A stretch of DNA of 64,000 bases from Nymphaea colorata (taxonomy: Eukaryota; Streptophyta; Magnoliopsida; Nymphaeales; Nymphaeaceae). The stretch's first letter is position 1, and each line of letters begins with the position of its first letter. Below the pieces are notes generated by a model that saw only the letters and a program-made list of their open reading frames with translations, made no database searches and was not told the origin of the DNA. The position numbers and the translations under genes are program-made. The DNA lies in NCBI RefSeq assembly GCF_008831285.2, contig NC_045147.1, forward strand, positions 9,762,334 through 9,826,333. The letters run 5' to 3'. This document shows, one piece after another, positions 1 through 12,149 of the stretch.

Positions 1-310
1 ATTCTTGAAATATGCTCCATTACCAGAGACGATATCATGTGGCACACCAAACGTGCACAAAATATTCTTGTGGATGAAAGAGATGACATGCTTGTCTTCC
101 ATGATTCTTAGGGTGATGGCTTCCACCCACTGGGAGAAATGCTCTATAGCAATCATGAAATACTTATGCTCATTGGACTCGAGAGAATTGATGGGACCTA
201 TTACATCAAATGCATACATCGAACAAGGCCATGATATAGATATGCCACAAGAACATGTATCACATCTGCATAAATCTAGCAATCCAAACATCTCCTGACA
301 AACTTGTAGC
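1..310 (-). pseudogene. Ty3/gypsy integrase core fragment
   Basis: The minus strand translates as DVIGPIN, then HKYFMIAIEHFSQWVEA, then FGVPHDIVSGNGAYFK. This is the usual gypsy integrase core, with the first catalytic Asp present in DVIGPIN. The second catalytic Asp, normally in an SDNG-type motif, is Gly here (SGNG), so the enzyme would be inactive even without the surrounding stops. The fragment runs off the window start. Confidence 0.85.
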
Positions 311-589
311 AATCTTGTTGTGTGATTGGTCAATAGTATCCTACTTAAATTAATTGTTTGACTAGGATTTGATATCCGACACATCATCCATAAACTCCTT
401 CGTGAGCTTCTTGAATAATTTCTTGAGCTTCGTGCTTGTCAAGTCATCGTGAATATTCTTAACTAAATATACACGTATATCATATTGCTGCCAGCATAAA
501 ATATCTATCTTACATGCATTGTATGACTTTATGCTCTCTTTTGGGTATATTTCAAAGGAATCCATTGGTTCCAAGTAATTCTTAACTTT

Positions 590-1400
590 CTAATATCAAG
601 GGGATTCGTTTGAATCTACTTGATTTACTTGTTCTATAGGGTGCCATGTTGGTTGAGGGTCGACCTTGTGACCTCAAAAGCTTTACATGATTCATTCTTC
701 TTGAAAGTGATAGTGGATCCAAGGCCGGCCAAACCATCCACAAATTAGTTAAACTCCTTATTGGCATAGAATAGCTGGAATTCCTTGAACTATTGCACCA
801 AGGCTTGAGTGACTTCTTGGTTAGGTGTCAATTTAGGATTTTTTACATTCCATTATTCATTGACTTTTTTTAGAGAGTTGGGAATCTCCATAAGTGTAAA
901 CTTTTCTGATATTGAAATTGAGCATCATTATGAGTCCATGTATCAATGCTTCATATTAAACAATGAGTGCATATAAAATCCAACCTGAGAGAGTAGGGGA
1001 TCATCTCCTTTTTAGGGGTAAGTTGGAGAGTCCCAATACATGTTCTGGCCATGTTATTGGAGCTGTCAAAAAACATTGTCTATAAATGAGCAGTTTCAAT
1101 GTGTAAAACTTGTTCATCCAAAAAATTATCATTGGCTTTTAGTTCTTAGTCAGTGAAAAATTGATCAATTGATCAGCTAATGCTTGTCCTTTCATAGATT
1201 TATGAGAAATGTACTCCAAGCCATACTGCATGCAGAGAACCTACCACATGGTAATTGTTCTTGTGAGAAATGGTTGCTTGAGGATTTATCTGAGAGAATT
1301 TAATATGGAAACCATATTGACTTTGCATAAGAGTATACAATGTCTCCATTTCTTGACACATCCAAATAAGGGAGAGCCATGTTTTCTTCACCATTGAATA
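590..1400 (-). pseudogene. Ty3/gypsy RNase H region remnant
   Basis: This lies between the RT and integrase remnants on the minus strand. A recognisable tail of the domain reads EFN, stop, FVDGLAGLGS near 720-760, resembling the ADALATLAS-type end of plant gypsy RNase H. The rest is too decayed for residue-level calls, and the limits are approximate. Confidence 0.5.
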
Positions 1401-1440
1401 CTTCTTTTCATGTATGAAGGTTTTTCTAACATAGTATATT

Positions 1441-1487
1441 GTGTGTTCTATCTTGCAACCATGTATTGTGTGTTCTATCTTGCAACC
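1441..1487. repeat. 27-bp tandem duplication
   Basis: The 20-base core GTGTGTTCTATCTTGCAACC occurs at 1441-1460 and again, exactly, at 1468-1487, giving a 27-bp period. It lies inside the dead gypsy element and is a local slippage duplication. Confidence 0.85.
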
Positions 1488-1699
1488 TTCTTTATATTAT
1501 TCTAAGAATCCTCCACAAGTAGAGTTGTTAACAGAAATGTATAACAAGGCACGTCCCAAGATTGGCAGCTTTAGAACTAGAGGATTTAAAAAATGCTGCC
1601 CAATTTGCTTGAAGGATTCCTAACATTGTGGGTCCCACTCCAACTTGACAACTTTTGGAGCAGTTGATTAAATGGCTTACTTCCAAGGGCCAAATTGAC

Positions 1700-2621
1700 G
1701 ATAAATCACTAAATTGTTTGCATCCTGCATTGTAAGTTGTGTAATTCCTTTAGAGTGGTTAGAGATGTCATGTCAGTGATGACATTGGTCTTGGTGGGTT
1801 CTACTTCAATGCCTTGTTGGCTCACCATGTATTTTATGAGTTTTCCTGGTTCGATATGGAACACCCATTCTTAGGGATTTAATCTCAACTTCTATTGAAG
1901 CAACTTATCAAAAAGTTGAGTCAAAACCTCAATATGATCCTAACATATCTTGGACTTGATGAGGATATCATCTACATATGCATCTATGAACATGTGCATC
2001 TTATCATGAAATATAGTTGTCATCGCTCTTTAATATGTTGCTCTGCATTCTTCAATCTGAATTGCATCACTGTATAGTAGAAAATAGTCCAAGGAGTGGT
2101 GAATATTTTCTTGGGTTGATCTTTAGGAGCTAACTTGATCTAATTGTAGTAGAAATAACCATCCATGAAAGAGAACATGGCATGGCTTGTTGTGCTGTCA
2201 ACCAGTACATTGATATTGGGTAAAGGGTAATCATCCTTGGGCATGGCATTGTTTAGATTTTGAAAATCAATGCAGATCTAAACTTCCCTATTTTTCTTAG
2301 GCACCATTTTATTGGCAAGCCATTCAGGTAAATTGATGGTTCTGATAAACTTTGCATGAGTAGATCTTGCAATCCCTCTTTGACCTTATCTTCAACTTGT
2401 GGGTCCAGCTTCCTCAGTTTCTGCATGACTGGACAACTCCTTGGTTTGATAATTAGCATGTGCTCCATTAGCTGTGGATCCAATCCTAGCATGTCTTCAT
2501 ATATCCATGCAAGAACTTCTTTGTATCTTTTAAGAAATCGAATCAGTTTTTCCTCTTCTTCTAGACCCAAGTTGACACTAGCTTGTATCATCTTGTGATC
2601 TTTTGTGGTTCCAATATGCAC
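1700..2621 (-). pseudogene. Ty3/gypsy reverse transcriptase remnant
   Basis: The N-terminal part (2621-2253) reads continuously and contains the plant gypsy signature of a short acidic stretch, WIYEDMLGLDPQLMEH, then KPRSCPVMQKLRKLDP. Further on, AYVDDILIKSK (catalytic YVDD encoded at 1968-1979), then HIEVLTQLFDKL, LRLNP, and KLIKYMVSQQGIEVEPTK follow in the proper order. Several in-frame stops and frameshifts lie between these blocks. Confidence 0.88.
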
Positions 2622-3568
2622 TTCCTTGGTTGGGTCATCTTGTGATCTCTTTGTAGTTGAACCAAATCTGTAGGATCAAACTTTGGTTCTACTGGTTGCA
2701 TTTGTTGGCCTAGTTCTACTTATGGAACTGGTTCTTCTATTTCTTGACCTCACATGTATGTATATTCTTCTACTGTTTGAATTTGAGGTTAATGACTAGC
2801 TTGTGCCTAGGTTTGAATGCACCTTGATCCTATAAAATGTGATGAGAGGAAAATAAACTGAATGTGCATTAAGTGTGCATAGTGAGACAAATCATTAGAA
2901 AGAGAGAAGACAGAGAGGCACATGGATATGAGCAAAACTTGAATTTTATTGATAAACTTTGGACTGTTCATTGGCTTTTCCCTTGTAGGCTCTCTTCTAG
3001 CCAAGACTTACAGTTCCTTTGTGCTTGCCTTCTCTACTGATTCATTTGATGATGCCATCTTCATTAGTCCTTAAGCCTATGCATGACTTGTAGCCCATCC
3101 TAATCATCAGATGAAGCCCTTTTAGCAGGTCTACAAATTGATCATGCAGAGGATTATCTTTGATGGCTATCTCATGGATTTGACCTCCAAGCTTGTGAAA
3201 AGTTGGACCTTTCCATTCCATCTTGTTGACTTGCTCCCTAATCTAAGATTCATTCATGCCCAAATAGTCAAGGCTGTCTTTTAGATATACCTTGTTAGGG
3301 TGCTGAACAATCGTTATTTCAATTGTGTATGTTGGGCGACGTATTGGGGAGCCTCTCCTCAAGATTTAAGACTGTTGCAATGATACCCCAGTGACTCCAT
3401 TTGATGCATTGATGTAAGGTGAATGGCATGATGTTTGCCTCATGGATCCATCACCTCCTAAGTAGTAATTGCAGGATGGTGGCACATCCATCACATAAAG
3501 GAGGACCGAATGAATAGTAAATTTATATGCAAGTCTAAGTATATTTTTCCTTTTACTGTCCTCCTGCT

Positions 3569-3874
3569 CTAGTCAAAGCCATAAATGGTAATATCGTCTA
3601 GTATGTAATGATCATTCTTGAGACCCAAGGGTTTCGTGGTTATCTCCGTGCATATATTCAAACAATTCCTTCCATCTATCATTACATGTGGGATGTTCAT
3701 GCTGCAAGTTCTTAGCAAAATATAAAGTGCATTGTTATGGAATTGATGATGCTTCAACAGATCATCAACTGAAAATGTAATTGGAGTGTTCACCATGATT
3801 GAGTTTATGGTCAGTGCCAATGTTTTTGAAGGGGTACTAGATTTGTCTTTGATTTTTCTGAGCACTTCCTCCAT
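3569..3874 (-). pseudogene. Ty3/gypsy aspartic protease region remnant
   Basis: A 101-codon minus-strand stretch contains VMIDGRNCLNICTEI, aligned with the VLVDSGSS/ALN-type active site of plant gypsy proteases, and ends in DDITIYGFD, a common motif just downstream. The catalytic D-[ST]-G is changed to DGR, so it is inactive. Its position between gag-like sequence and RT fits gypsy order. Confidence 0.7.
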
Positions 3875-4299
3875 AGGAGTACTATGTACGATAGAAGCAT
3901 TGATGAGGTCTAGAACACAAATATTTAGTGGGATGTTAAAGACCTATTGAGCTGCTCTTTCTTCCACTGCTTGGAAAGATACTGGCTGATTTTAAATTTT
4001 CTCTTCTCTTTTAATCCACTATTGAGACACCTTGAGATAAGGCTTGGTATCTTCAGGTGTAGATTAAATTCTTATAACCATGGTTTTCTTGTTGATGACA
4101 TGAATAAAATACAACAGCTTTTACATAGATCCATCATCCAAGGCCATTACAATCATTTCTTCTTGTGTGTAGGGTCTTATATGATCATGTGGATAGAAAG
4201 GCATTTCATCCATTGCTCCTGTGTCCTTACCAACGTTTCTGAATGTATCCTTGAGGACTTCAGGAGTGGCATCATCGACCAACATATTTTTGTCAATAT

Positions 4300-5550
4300 A
4301 GTCTTGAATAATATTTCTGACTAGTATGTATCCTTCAATGTCATGGCTGAAAGCATGGTAAAAATTTGTAGTATTGATCTTTCCTTTTCCCCTTCATTTT
4401 TTAGGGATCTAAAACACATGGCAAATGGTAGAGTAGTTCTGTTAGGAGATACTCTAGAATTTTCTTCTTTTTTCTGTAAATGAGTAAATTTCATGTGTCG
4501 CATCCAAGTAGGACTTTTATCATTGTTGTGTTGGACTATAGTGTTTACTTACCGCCTCCCTTGCTGATTTGGCTAGATAGATTGCACATTCACTAATTTA
4601 TTGTCTACAAAGCAAACATGCACCTGAGTTTACTTGCTTTCTTGTAATAATCTTTTTTATTGTTGCTGCTGCAATGTCCCTCATTGCACAGAGATAGCCA
4701 TTTCTTATGGTTGTCTCTATACATTCAGCCTTTTTAGTGAGATCATAGAAATTCTAGTACTAATGTTGTCTATGTTAGTGGTGGATATGTTATTGAAAAC
4801 CCCCAATGATCATGTAGTTTTAGACTTGACATCCACCACCTTTTGATACATTCTTTGGCAGTCTCTCTCAACTGCTAGTGGAGGTTGATAAGGTTGTCGA
4901 TGGTCCACACCATAGAGAGATTGTACACATATTTCTTGATGAAGGCATTGTCCACATCATCAAAATCTCCCATCTGGGTTGGGTCAATGGTTCCAAAGTA
5001 CCACTATGCTACCTTACCTTCTACACTTGGAAGAAAATAAATGAATACTGCCTTGTTCTGATCGCGGAATTTCTTACATTCAACAAAGAAAAATAGACAA
5101 ATGAGCATGTGGGTTTTCTGTTCCCTTGAATTTTTAGAATTTCTTCCGAAGTACATCAAGATTCTCATCATCTAGTCCTTTACAGAAATCTCGTATAGAG
5201 TAATTAACTTTTTTCCTTGCTCTAGATCTGACTGATTGTCTTTTCCACTTCTTCTATACAAGACTGAATTGGACTTGTAATACAACCATTAGAGGTTTCA
5301 GGTTTTGTGGCCTTAGTGTAACGTTCATGTTTCTTGTGACCAGATTCAGTTGCTACTTCTTGGCTCATCATTTGCTGGATCATCTTTTGAAGGACCAGCA
5401 TAAATGTAGAATGCATTTGAGGACGGTCCTCCATTTCTTTGGAGTCCCACGCTTTCTCTTTTATGCACCTTGTGATCTCATGTAAGGAGCCATAGAAAAT
5501 CTTGTCACATTTTCAACAGAAAGAGACATGGTAGCTTAGAAAAGGAATGT
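4300..5550 (-). pseudogene. Probable gag region of the same gypsy element
   Basis: This minus-strand region lies upstream of the protease remnant. Open stretches such as 5434-5222 (a Met/Gln-rich segment, then basic residues) have gag-like composition but no zinc knuckle that I can recognise. The assignment rests on position only. Confidence 0.35.
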
Positions 5551-7420
5551 GAAAATAACATGGTTTTGAAAAGAAGAGAAGAAAAGACATGTATTTATTG
5601 GCAGATTGGAGGAAAGATGAAATTAAATGTCATTACTAAATATTGTTCAAGACGATGATTCAATGACAATATGGCCTCTAGAAGTAGTTGCTTCCCCATA
5701 TATAGAATTCCCAATCGTTATAGAGGGCCAGCCTATTTTGGCTAGCTGCAAATACCCTCCCATGCTTCACTATCAACATCGTAGTCCACGATTGTGCTTA
5801 AGCCTCCTTTGATCATATAGAAATCCATCTGCCACCTATAAAACCTGTTATGACAAATAATGGGCTTATTAGAAGAATGTTTGTCCTCCTTCCTCTTGAA
5901 GAAATCCCAGACCATGTGCTCCTCCACTAACTCGTCTATCATCTTTTGTATTCATGGAGTGATAAGAAATTGTTGCTAGTGAATCTAAAAACTCGCCCAT
6001 CTTGCACGACATACCTATAGAACCACTCCTAAATAAACAAAAGGCAACCCTCAATCATGTCAAAATCTCTCATCATGAACAGTGTGAGACCCCTGGTAAG
6101 AAATGCAAGACCGGCCAAAGCAAGCACAAGACATCGCGTCTTGAATTTTTCCCACATCCTGAATAATGGAAGAAGGTGTAGATCCATAGTGCCTTGTCCA
6201 TTGGAGAAAACTATGAATCAAGTTGTGCATATCATCATCACCTCTCTAGTCCTATGTCATAGCTCGGGGAATCTGAGTCATCTCTTTTATAGTGCCTTCA
6301 AATTGTGCATGAAAATCCACCAGCCTGAGAAAACTACGATGCTTATCTTCCACACTCTTATTCAATTTCTTTGTTTTTTGCAACAAATGTAATAAGATAT
6401 TGCTCGAGTTATTGATTTCTTCATTATGTGCATATGGGGGATGAGGCTGGCTTGAGAAGAGAACATGCATAGGTAATGGAGGAGGATGAATCTGAGGTGC
6501 CTGTCAAAGAACATGGCCACTTGACTAACTTGTGACCATGGCAAGAACTTGGGAGAAATTGGTGTGCTTCGAGGGATCCATGTGTTTGAATTTGACTGTT
6601 GAATGTAGCCACCAACATTTACTACTATCGACAAGATACTTCATTCTATAGCTCCCAACAGGACATGAGTGCACTCTCTATTAGTAAAGCTTGTCTTGCC
6701 TTAGCGTGAACCCCTGTCTAGGGTATAGGTGCAGCTCAATGCCTCGCTTCTCACAATGCTCTAGTTCTGTAGCAAACAGAACTCACTATTCTTCTATATA
6801 TTGGAAACCATCTGGCTTTTTTGTTTTGTTGTGTTCCAACAATGACTTTGGAATTGACTGATGTTTCCCAACATATAGAAGAACTTGACTATCATGTTTT
6901 TGATCTCCGTCATGCATATCAGCCAAATATCTCTACATGACATCTTTCGTAGCCTCTAAAACTTCTGTCATATCCTCATGTTCTCCTTCCATGTATAGTC
7001 TCTAGGTAATCTGCACATAAAACAAGTCCTACAAATTTAATAATTATTGCATCCATCCATCAAACAACTTATAGGATTGTGTGCTTGTTTGGGATTGAGT
7101 GAATTATTTCTGTTGGTCAAGCTGGCTTAATAAATGAGTCTACATAACTATGCCCCATGAGCAGTTGTCCACCACTACTAAGTCATCGATGAATTGCCAG
7201 TACCACCAGTTTATTCTTGTGCCACAATTATCACTAAATATAACCAATGTGAAAAAATAAAGAATAAATAGCCTCAATTCTTTGTATACATCTTTGATGG
7301 ATGGGTCATTGATTTATTCATCTATTTATTGTGTAGGTGCATGATGACAATCATCTTGTTCTTCTCCTTCCCAAACAAAAGTTGAAGAATTAAGCTAACG
7401 ACAAGCCAAGTAGCTCCTTG
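5551..7420. other. Gene-less stretch, probably retroelement debris
   Basis: No coding similarity, RNA gene or LTR boundary could be recognised. Short open frames exist on both strands but show no known motif. It may contain the decayed 5' LTR and leader of the gypsy element to its left. Confidence 0.4.
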
Positions 7421-7640
7421 CAAGTAAGGCTGGGCACCAGGCTGGGCTGCCGCAGGGTAGCCGATACCTGGCCCAACCCGTTATCAAGCCAGCCTAGGTG
7501 GGTCGAATAAGCCCGATTCGGGCCCGGTAATTTATTTTTTTAATTTTTTATTAATATACATATAATATTTATTATCATTAATTATATTTATGTATTATTT
7601 ATATTAAAAATATATTTTTAAATTTAATCAGGCTGGGACC
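7421..7640. mobile_element. hAT-like non-autonomous element end, GC-rich
   Basis: Starting near 7426, the sequence TAAGGCTGGGCACCAGGC opens a block rich in GGGC/GCCC words, followed by an AT-rich core. Plant hAT-type non-autonomous elements often begin with a similar TARGGNTGGGCA end. A matching start (TAAGGGTGGGCATCG) occurs at about 59863. More GGCC/GGGC-rich sequence sits at 8465-8493 just before the gap and could be the other end, with the gypsy integrase scrap between. Boundaries and target duplication are not resolved. Confidence 0.35.
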
Positions 7641-7644
7641 AGGC

Positions 7645-8290
7645 CCAAGCCCAAGCTGAAGGGGCCTTTCTCGAACGTGGGTACTACTGGCCCCAGATGC
7701 GCGACGACATGGAGGCGTATGTAAAGACTTGCCTCATCTGCCAGCAGGACAAGGGGACTAATCAAAAGCCTACCAGCCTGCTTGAGCCTCTTCCTATTCC
7801 GGAGCGTCCGTGTGAGAGCATCTCCACGGACTTCATTGTGAGTCTACCCAGAGTTGATGGCTACAACTCTATCTTTGTTATGTGGACAGGTTTCTAAGTA
7901 TGCCACGTTCATCCCAACTACGAAGGAGAGCCCAGCGGAAAAAACAACGGAGATCTTTGTGAAGAACACTGTGAAGTACTGGGGCGTACCGAAGAGTATT
8001 GTGGGTGATCGCGATGCTCGCTTCACGGGCAAGTTTGGCATGAAGTGTTCGGTTGCTTGGCTCAAACTTGTGTTTTGCACAAGCTTCCACCCACAGACTG
8101 ATGGCCAGAACGAACACATCAATGCCTTGATGGAACAGTACCTGCATCACTTGTCAGTGCCAACCAGAAATACTGGGTAAAGCTGCTCGATGTGGCCTAA
8201 TTCTATTACAACCTACAGAAAAGCGAGTCTCAGCCACAACCCCTTTGAAGTAGCCACGAGACAGCAAGAGGAATGGCGAAGTTCTGATAG
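7645..8290 (+). pseudogene. Ty3/gypsy (chromovirus-like) integrase fragment
   Basis: The plus strand begins with YYWPQMRDDMEAYVKTC and LICQQDKG, the end of the integrase zinc-binding domain. It continues with STDFIVSLP (first catalytic Asp), GDRDARFTGKF (second Asp) and FHPQTDGQNEHIN (catalytic Glu). The spacing is that of a DDE integrase of the chromovirus branch. A frameshift near 7885 breaks the frame between the first two blocks, and stops follow after 8178. No RT or LTR accompanies it. Higher GC content and opposite orientation separate it from the gypsy element at 1-5.5 kb. Confidence 0.85.
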
Positions 8291-8493
8291 GGCCTCATGG
8301 CCACGACTTGCCGATGGTCTACAATAAGATAAACCTGGGTGATGGTGTGCCGAGTGCGTAGCACTCCTCGTCTAGTCTAGAGTCCCAGAAGATAGATGAA
8401 CGCTTCCGCTAGCTTAAGAAGGAGTCGGGCTGGCCGATGGCTTTGGGAAACCTTCGTGCCGGTCTTTCGAGTCGGGCCGGGCTTGGGCTCGGG

Positions 8494-8593
8494 NNNNNNN
8501 NNNNNNNNNNNNNNNNNNNNNNNNNNNNNNNNNNNNNNNNNNNNNNNNNNNNNNNNNNNNNNNNNNNNNNNNNNNNNNNNNNNNNNNNNNNNN
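8494..8593. other. Assembly gap (100 N)
   Basis: Exactly 100 undetermined bases occur here, the usual placeholder for a gap of unknown size. It sits right after a GC-rich repeat end, which probably stopped the assembly. Reading frames crossing it are meaningless. Confidence 0.99.
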
Positions 8594-8599
8594 TTATCG

Positions 8600-8850
8600 G
8601 CTTATGAATATATTTAAAAAAATGAAGTAGATTCATGAAGCATTATAACTGTTTTATTTTTTAGAATAGATTCATGGAACCCTAATAATGTGTTATTATT
8701 ACGAAATGACTTTTAAAGGTCTTTTGTTTGACTCAAATTTAAAAATCAGAGTTAATTTGAGATCATTAAGGATTTGAGGTCAGACTCATTGTCCAACATC
8801 AAATCTAAAGTTTTTGCCATACAGGGAAAATCCAACATCAAGTATCATGG
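8600..8850. repeat. Copy of the CXE-unit flank, truncated by the gap
   Basis: About 230 bases match 13620-13850, the flank upstream of the carboxylesterase pseudogene. Shared words include TGAGATCATT, GAGGTCAGAC, TTGTCCAACATCA and TCTAA(A/G)GTTTTTGC in the same order and spacing. This implies another, now gene-less, unit of the duplicated carboxylesterase array just right of the gap. Confidence 0.7.
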
Positions 8851-8879
8851 TGAAATATGGTATTTACCTTTTACGGTCG

Positions 8880-9010
8880 TTACCTTTTTACCACCTTACC
8901 TAAGAATAATCCAAGCTTCATTTAATGTGATAGTACCTTTATGGTCGTTATTTTTTTACCACGACAATATCTTGAGAATAATCCAAACTTCATTTAATGT
9001 AAAGCACGAC
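8880..9010. repeat. Local duplication of a roughly 66-bp unit
   Basis: Two successive blocks share ACGGTCGTTA or ATGGTCGTTA, a TTTTTTACCAC-type run, then GAATAATCCAA(G/A)CTTCATTTAATGT. Two imperfect copies lie side by side. No coding meaning is visible. Confidence 0.65.
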
Positions 9011-9966
9011 CAATATGAGAAAAGATAGTCCCAATTATGGCCTATTGAAAAAACCCGGGCCTTCAATTTCTTGCTCCATTGTCCTTCAAGTATGAGCAAC
9101 CAGCATTTCCTATGCAGTTTTTCTCAATTAAATCAAAAGATCTTGTGACAAAAAAAAATCCTCATTTTAAGCACCCAAACTCATTATTATTGCCATTAAA
9201 ATAGGTATCAATGATTGGAAAAATCAAAATTGTCATGTCCATTTGCCATAGTAAAAGAAGTGCTCTCAAGAATTTTGTCAAATGGTTTATGCATAGACAT
9301 GTTTAACTTGGGCACTTAATTGTTCAGCCTTCACCAACAATCAATCACCACCTTACACAACAACGCTCAGGTTCACTCAAACCTAAGCTCTAAGACCACT
9401 ATTGCAACAAAATGCGACTAAGATGGAGTCTCATGCAATTCCTCTTTTTTATTTGTGCAAATTGCAGATAGTAAGAAAACAGCAGCCAACTTGGGGGAAC
9501 ACAAAATCAATTGGAGAATAGAGTTTGCGGCACAAATATTTTCAATTGCTTACACAATAGGTAGTACTGTTCTATTTTATATACACAACAATCATTTAAC
9601 TTGCGGATCAATACCCCCTTTTGGCAGCATAAGAGGATTGACCCCCTTACACTCGAATGCGGAATGGCTGCGCACCTACCAACTCTCAGGTATAGAGCCA
9701 GAAACTTTTCATGGTGCAGGCCAAATTAAAGTTTCTAAACTTGACGATGACAAAAATATTATTTTTCAAATTTTATAAAACAAGTGAAATTTTTAAAAAA
9801 TTACATGTAATTTTTTTATTTTTTTATTTTGTATTTTTTATTTTTTAATTTTTAATTTTGAGACCTTAGCTCTGCCAACACGAAACCCCCAAACCATTGC
9901 ATCAACCCCATAGAAGGTATGACTGCTGTTGTCTCTAGCATCGTGAGATGATCACCACATTCACCC
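9011..9966. other. Gene-less AT-rich stretch
   Basis: One open frame of 107 codons (9455-9778) shows no recognisable motif and has the composition of random AT-rich DNA. No RNA gene or transposon end was recognised. Confidence 0.4.
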
Positions 9967-10061
9967 AAGTGTGGGTGCACTAGAATGATGTGTTGGATCT
10001 TCACTGGGTCTTCAACAAGCTAACCCAATCCATGAATTACATGTTCACCTCGGGTCTCATG
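9967..10061 (-). pseudogene. Relic of a carboxylesterase gene (about 95 bp)
   Basis: The minus strand encodes EDPVKIQHIILVHPHL. This matches EDPVNLQGVILVHPFF of the intact gene at 18822-19796 and is even closer to EDPVKIHGIILVHPYF of the pseudogene at 12150-13145. Nucleotide similarity to the pseudogene around 12530-12630 continues on both sides, through GGATCTTCAC, GGGTCTTC and ACCCAATCCATGAA. Nothing else of the gene could be found, so this is the last fragment of an older, mostly deleted unit. Confidence 0.85.
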
Positions 10062-11810
10062 TTAACATCAAGATGAATTGTGTTTTAAAAGGTGATGGAG
10101 CGAGGCTAGGTGCTAAGTCCGTCGTGAGGCAAGGTTTAGGCCTCACAGCATTAATGAAGAGTGATTTTCATGGTGAAAATGGTTTAGTGTTAAAACATTT
10201 ATCAAAATAAAGAAAAATTGGAAAAAGGAGAATTAAAAAATAAATATATTATAAAGCACAATTTTAAAAGCAGAGTAACTAGTGTTGATCTCTTTCATAC
10301 ACATACACACGTGCAAACCACAATTAATGGTGCCGGATAAAGGGAGTTAAACTGACTATCACAAAACCTTATTAAAAAAACCCTAAGATCGAATGAATAT
10401 TCAACTACTTTAAAATATAAATCTTAAGTAAGGTGTGTTAAGCAGTAAATGACTATTAAACAGGCTTTACTTTTCTACAATGTGCTAAACCACGTGAAGA
10501 GACTGAAACGAAAAAACAAAGGCAAAAAAAAAAACAAAAGTTTTTTGAAAAATGCCTTAAAAATAATTTTCTAACTAAGATGCGTTAACTAAACAAATGA
10601 CCAAAATCCGATTTATTACACTCCAAATCGACAAACCCCCCAAAAAAAAAGATTTTCAGTTTTGGAAAATGCCGTAATAAGTAGTTACAAGAAACTGACC
10701 AGCAGGAACAATATTGTGTTTCCATTCAAATCACGTTCTAGAATATTTGAAACTCCATCCAAAACGTTACAAGGAAGCTACATTGAGCCAGAAAACAAAC
10801 ACTATGCATTGAAAAGCAGGAGTTCCTGCTGGAAAGGGAAGAACACGACCAGCGTGATAATCTATTCAAACTCGACCAAATGCATATGGATCGTTTTTTT
10901 ATCGACTTTCTTTTAATGGATCAATATAAGCACGATTCTAAAATTGATTCCACACCAAGCCCTAATTCTTGGACTCTTAAACTCATTAGGACCGTTTATT
11001 TGGTTGTTTGTGGTGTACAGCTTTCCTACCATATGTTCCTAAGAAGGTTTAGTGCAATAGTTTGGAGTGGGGGCTGGTAGGTGGCTAATCTTCATTTCAA
11101 GTATTGAAAAGCATCAACCTTCTATACTACAAATAAAAGTTACTAATGTGCAACCTAAAGTGTAATAGAGACTGCACTCTAAAACACTAAAGGAGACCCG
11201 TTAAACTAAGGTGACAAGAGGTTGGATGGAAGCTCTGACTCTCTCTGTTGAGACGTGTACAAATTTCAAATATGATGGCTTACCAAAATTTTTGGTCAGC
11301 CATGGAGACAAACGTGAATGTTGGGCCTACCATGTAAAGAATGTGGAATGCATAATGCTCCAAACAATGAATTGTTACTGGTTGCTATGTCATTCACCTT
11401 AACCGTTTCCTATCTTGTCTAATAAATAATTAAGGTCAAATTCATCCAACGAAATGAGATTCGTTGGCTGAATGTTCGACAATCGAGTATTTTGAGCTTG
11501 TTGGTAGTGAAAACAGTTTGTTATTACTCACGAATCTATAAAAAAAAACTATTACCAAGTTTTTAGCAAATTTTATAAATTTTAAACTATATGTAAATTT
11601 CAAAAAATTTAGTTTAATATATAAAAACAAATTAAGAAATTTACTTAGAACCTTTTTAAAAATTTTGAAACCATATTTTATAGTTGTGGCTGCCGGTGCT
11701 GATGACCATCAACTTTGTAATTACTTTCAACATGAAATTGCTACATCATGCACAGTTACCCAAACATTTTTATTCATGAACTGTTTTCGTTTCAAGTGTA
11801 CGAAATTTTA
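10062..11810. other. Gene-less stretch between carboxylesterase units
   Basis: Mostly AT-rich sequence. Around 10085-10150 the run AAAAGGTGATGGAGCGAGGC, followed by GGCTTAGGCCTC-like words, resembles a common plant repeat with GCGAGGC words. A similar but weaker block occurs near 23815. No coding region is recognised. Confidence 0.4.
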
Positions 11811-11812
11811 GA

Positions 11813-11920
11813 ACATTATTCACAGCGACCCCTTTGTCAATATTTGATGCATACTACTAAATTTAACTTTTATTTAATTTTTCTTTGTCTACGTCAACCA
11901 CAAACAAACACAAAATTAGC
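11813..11920. repeat. Downstream flank of CXE unit 3
   Basis: This block matches 16613-16700: TATTCACA, CTTTG(T/G)TCAA, CTAAATTTAACTTT and TCAACCACAAACAA occur in the same order. It lies 3' of the carboxylesterase pseudogene. Its partner lies where a unit 4 gene would be expected but is missing, so it marks the left limit of the duplicated unit. Confidence 0.75.
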
Positions 11921-12149
11921 ATACAATGAAGATCACATCATTCACTGAGACACTTTGTCCTATATGTGGCATCCGTGAATCTGCAAAAGATGTAAAGCAG
12001 AGAGGAAAAGAAATTTTGTCGGATTCTGTCCAACTTATTGCCAGTGTTCTGATTTTTTCTCCTTCTCTCGAAGACGACGGTGGCAGACGTTTGGTAGGAA
12101 GTGAAGCTTTTGGCCTTGGGTAAGAACAAAGGGAACCTGAAAACTCATC

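Larger units (their letters stand above)
1..5550 (-). mobile_element. Degenerate Ty3/gypsy LTR retrotransposon, gag-pol remnant
   Basis: Reading the minus strand from about 5.5 kb down to 1, weakly conserved gag-like, protease, reverse transcriptase, RNase H and integrase pieces follow in the order protease-RT-RH-integrase, which is the Ty3/gypsy order (copia has integrase before RT). All pieces carry stops and frameshifts, so the element is dead. The 3' end of integrase and the 3' LTR lie before the window start. I could not delimit a 5' LTR; it would be expected somewhere in 5.5-7.4 kb. Confidence 0.85.

Noticed and set aside
8396-8636. Reading frames spanning the run of N on both strands
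   Set aside because: They cross the assembly gap and have no meaning.
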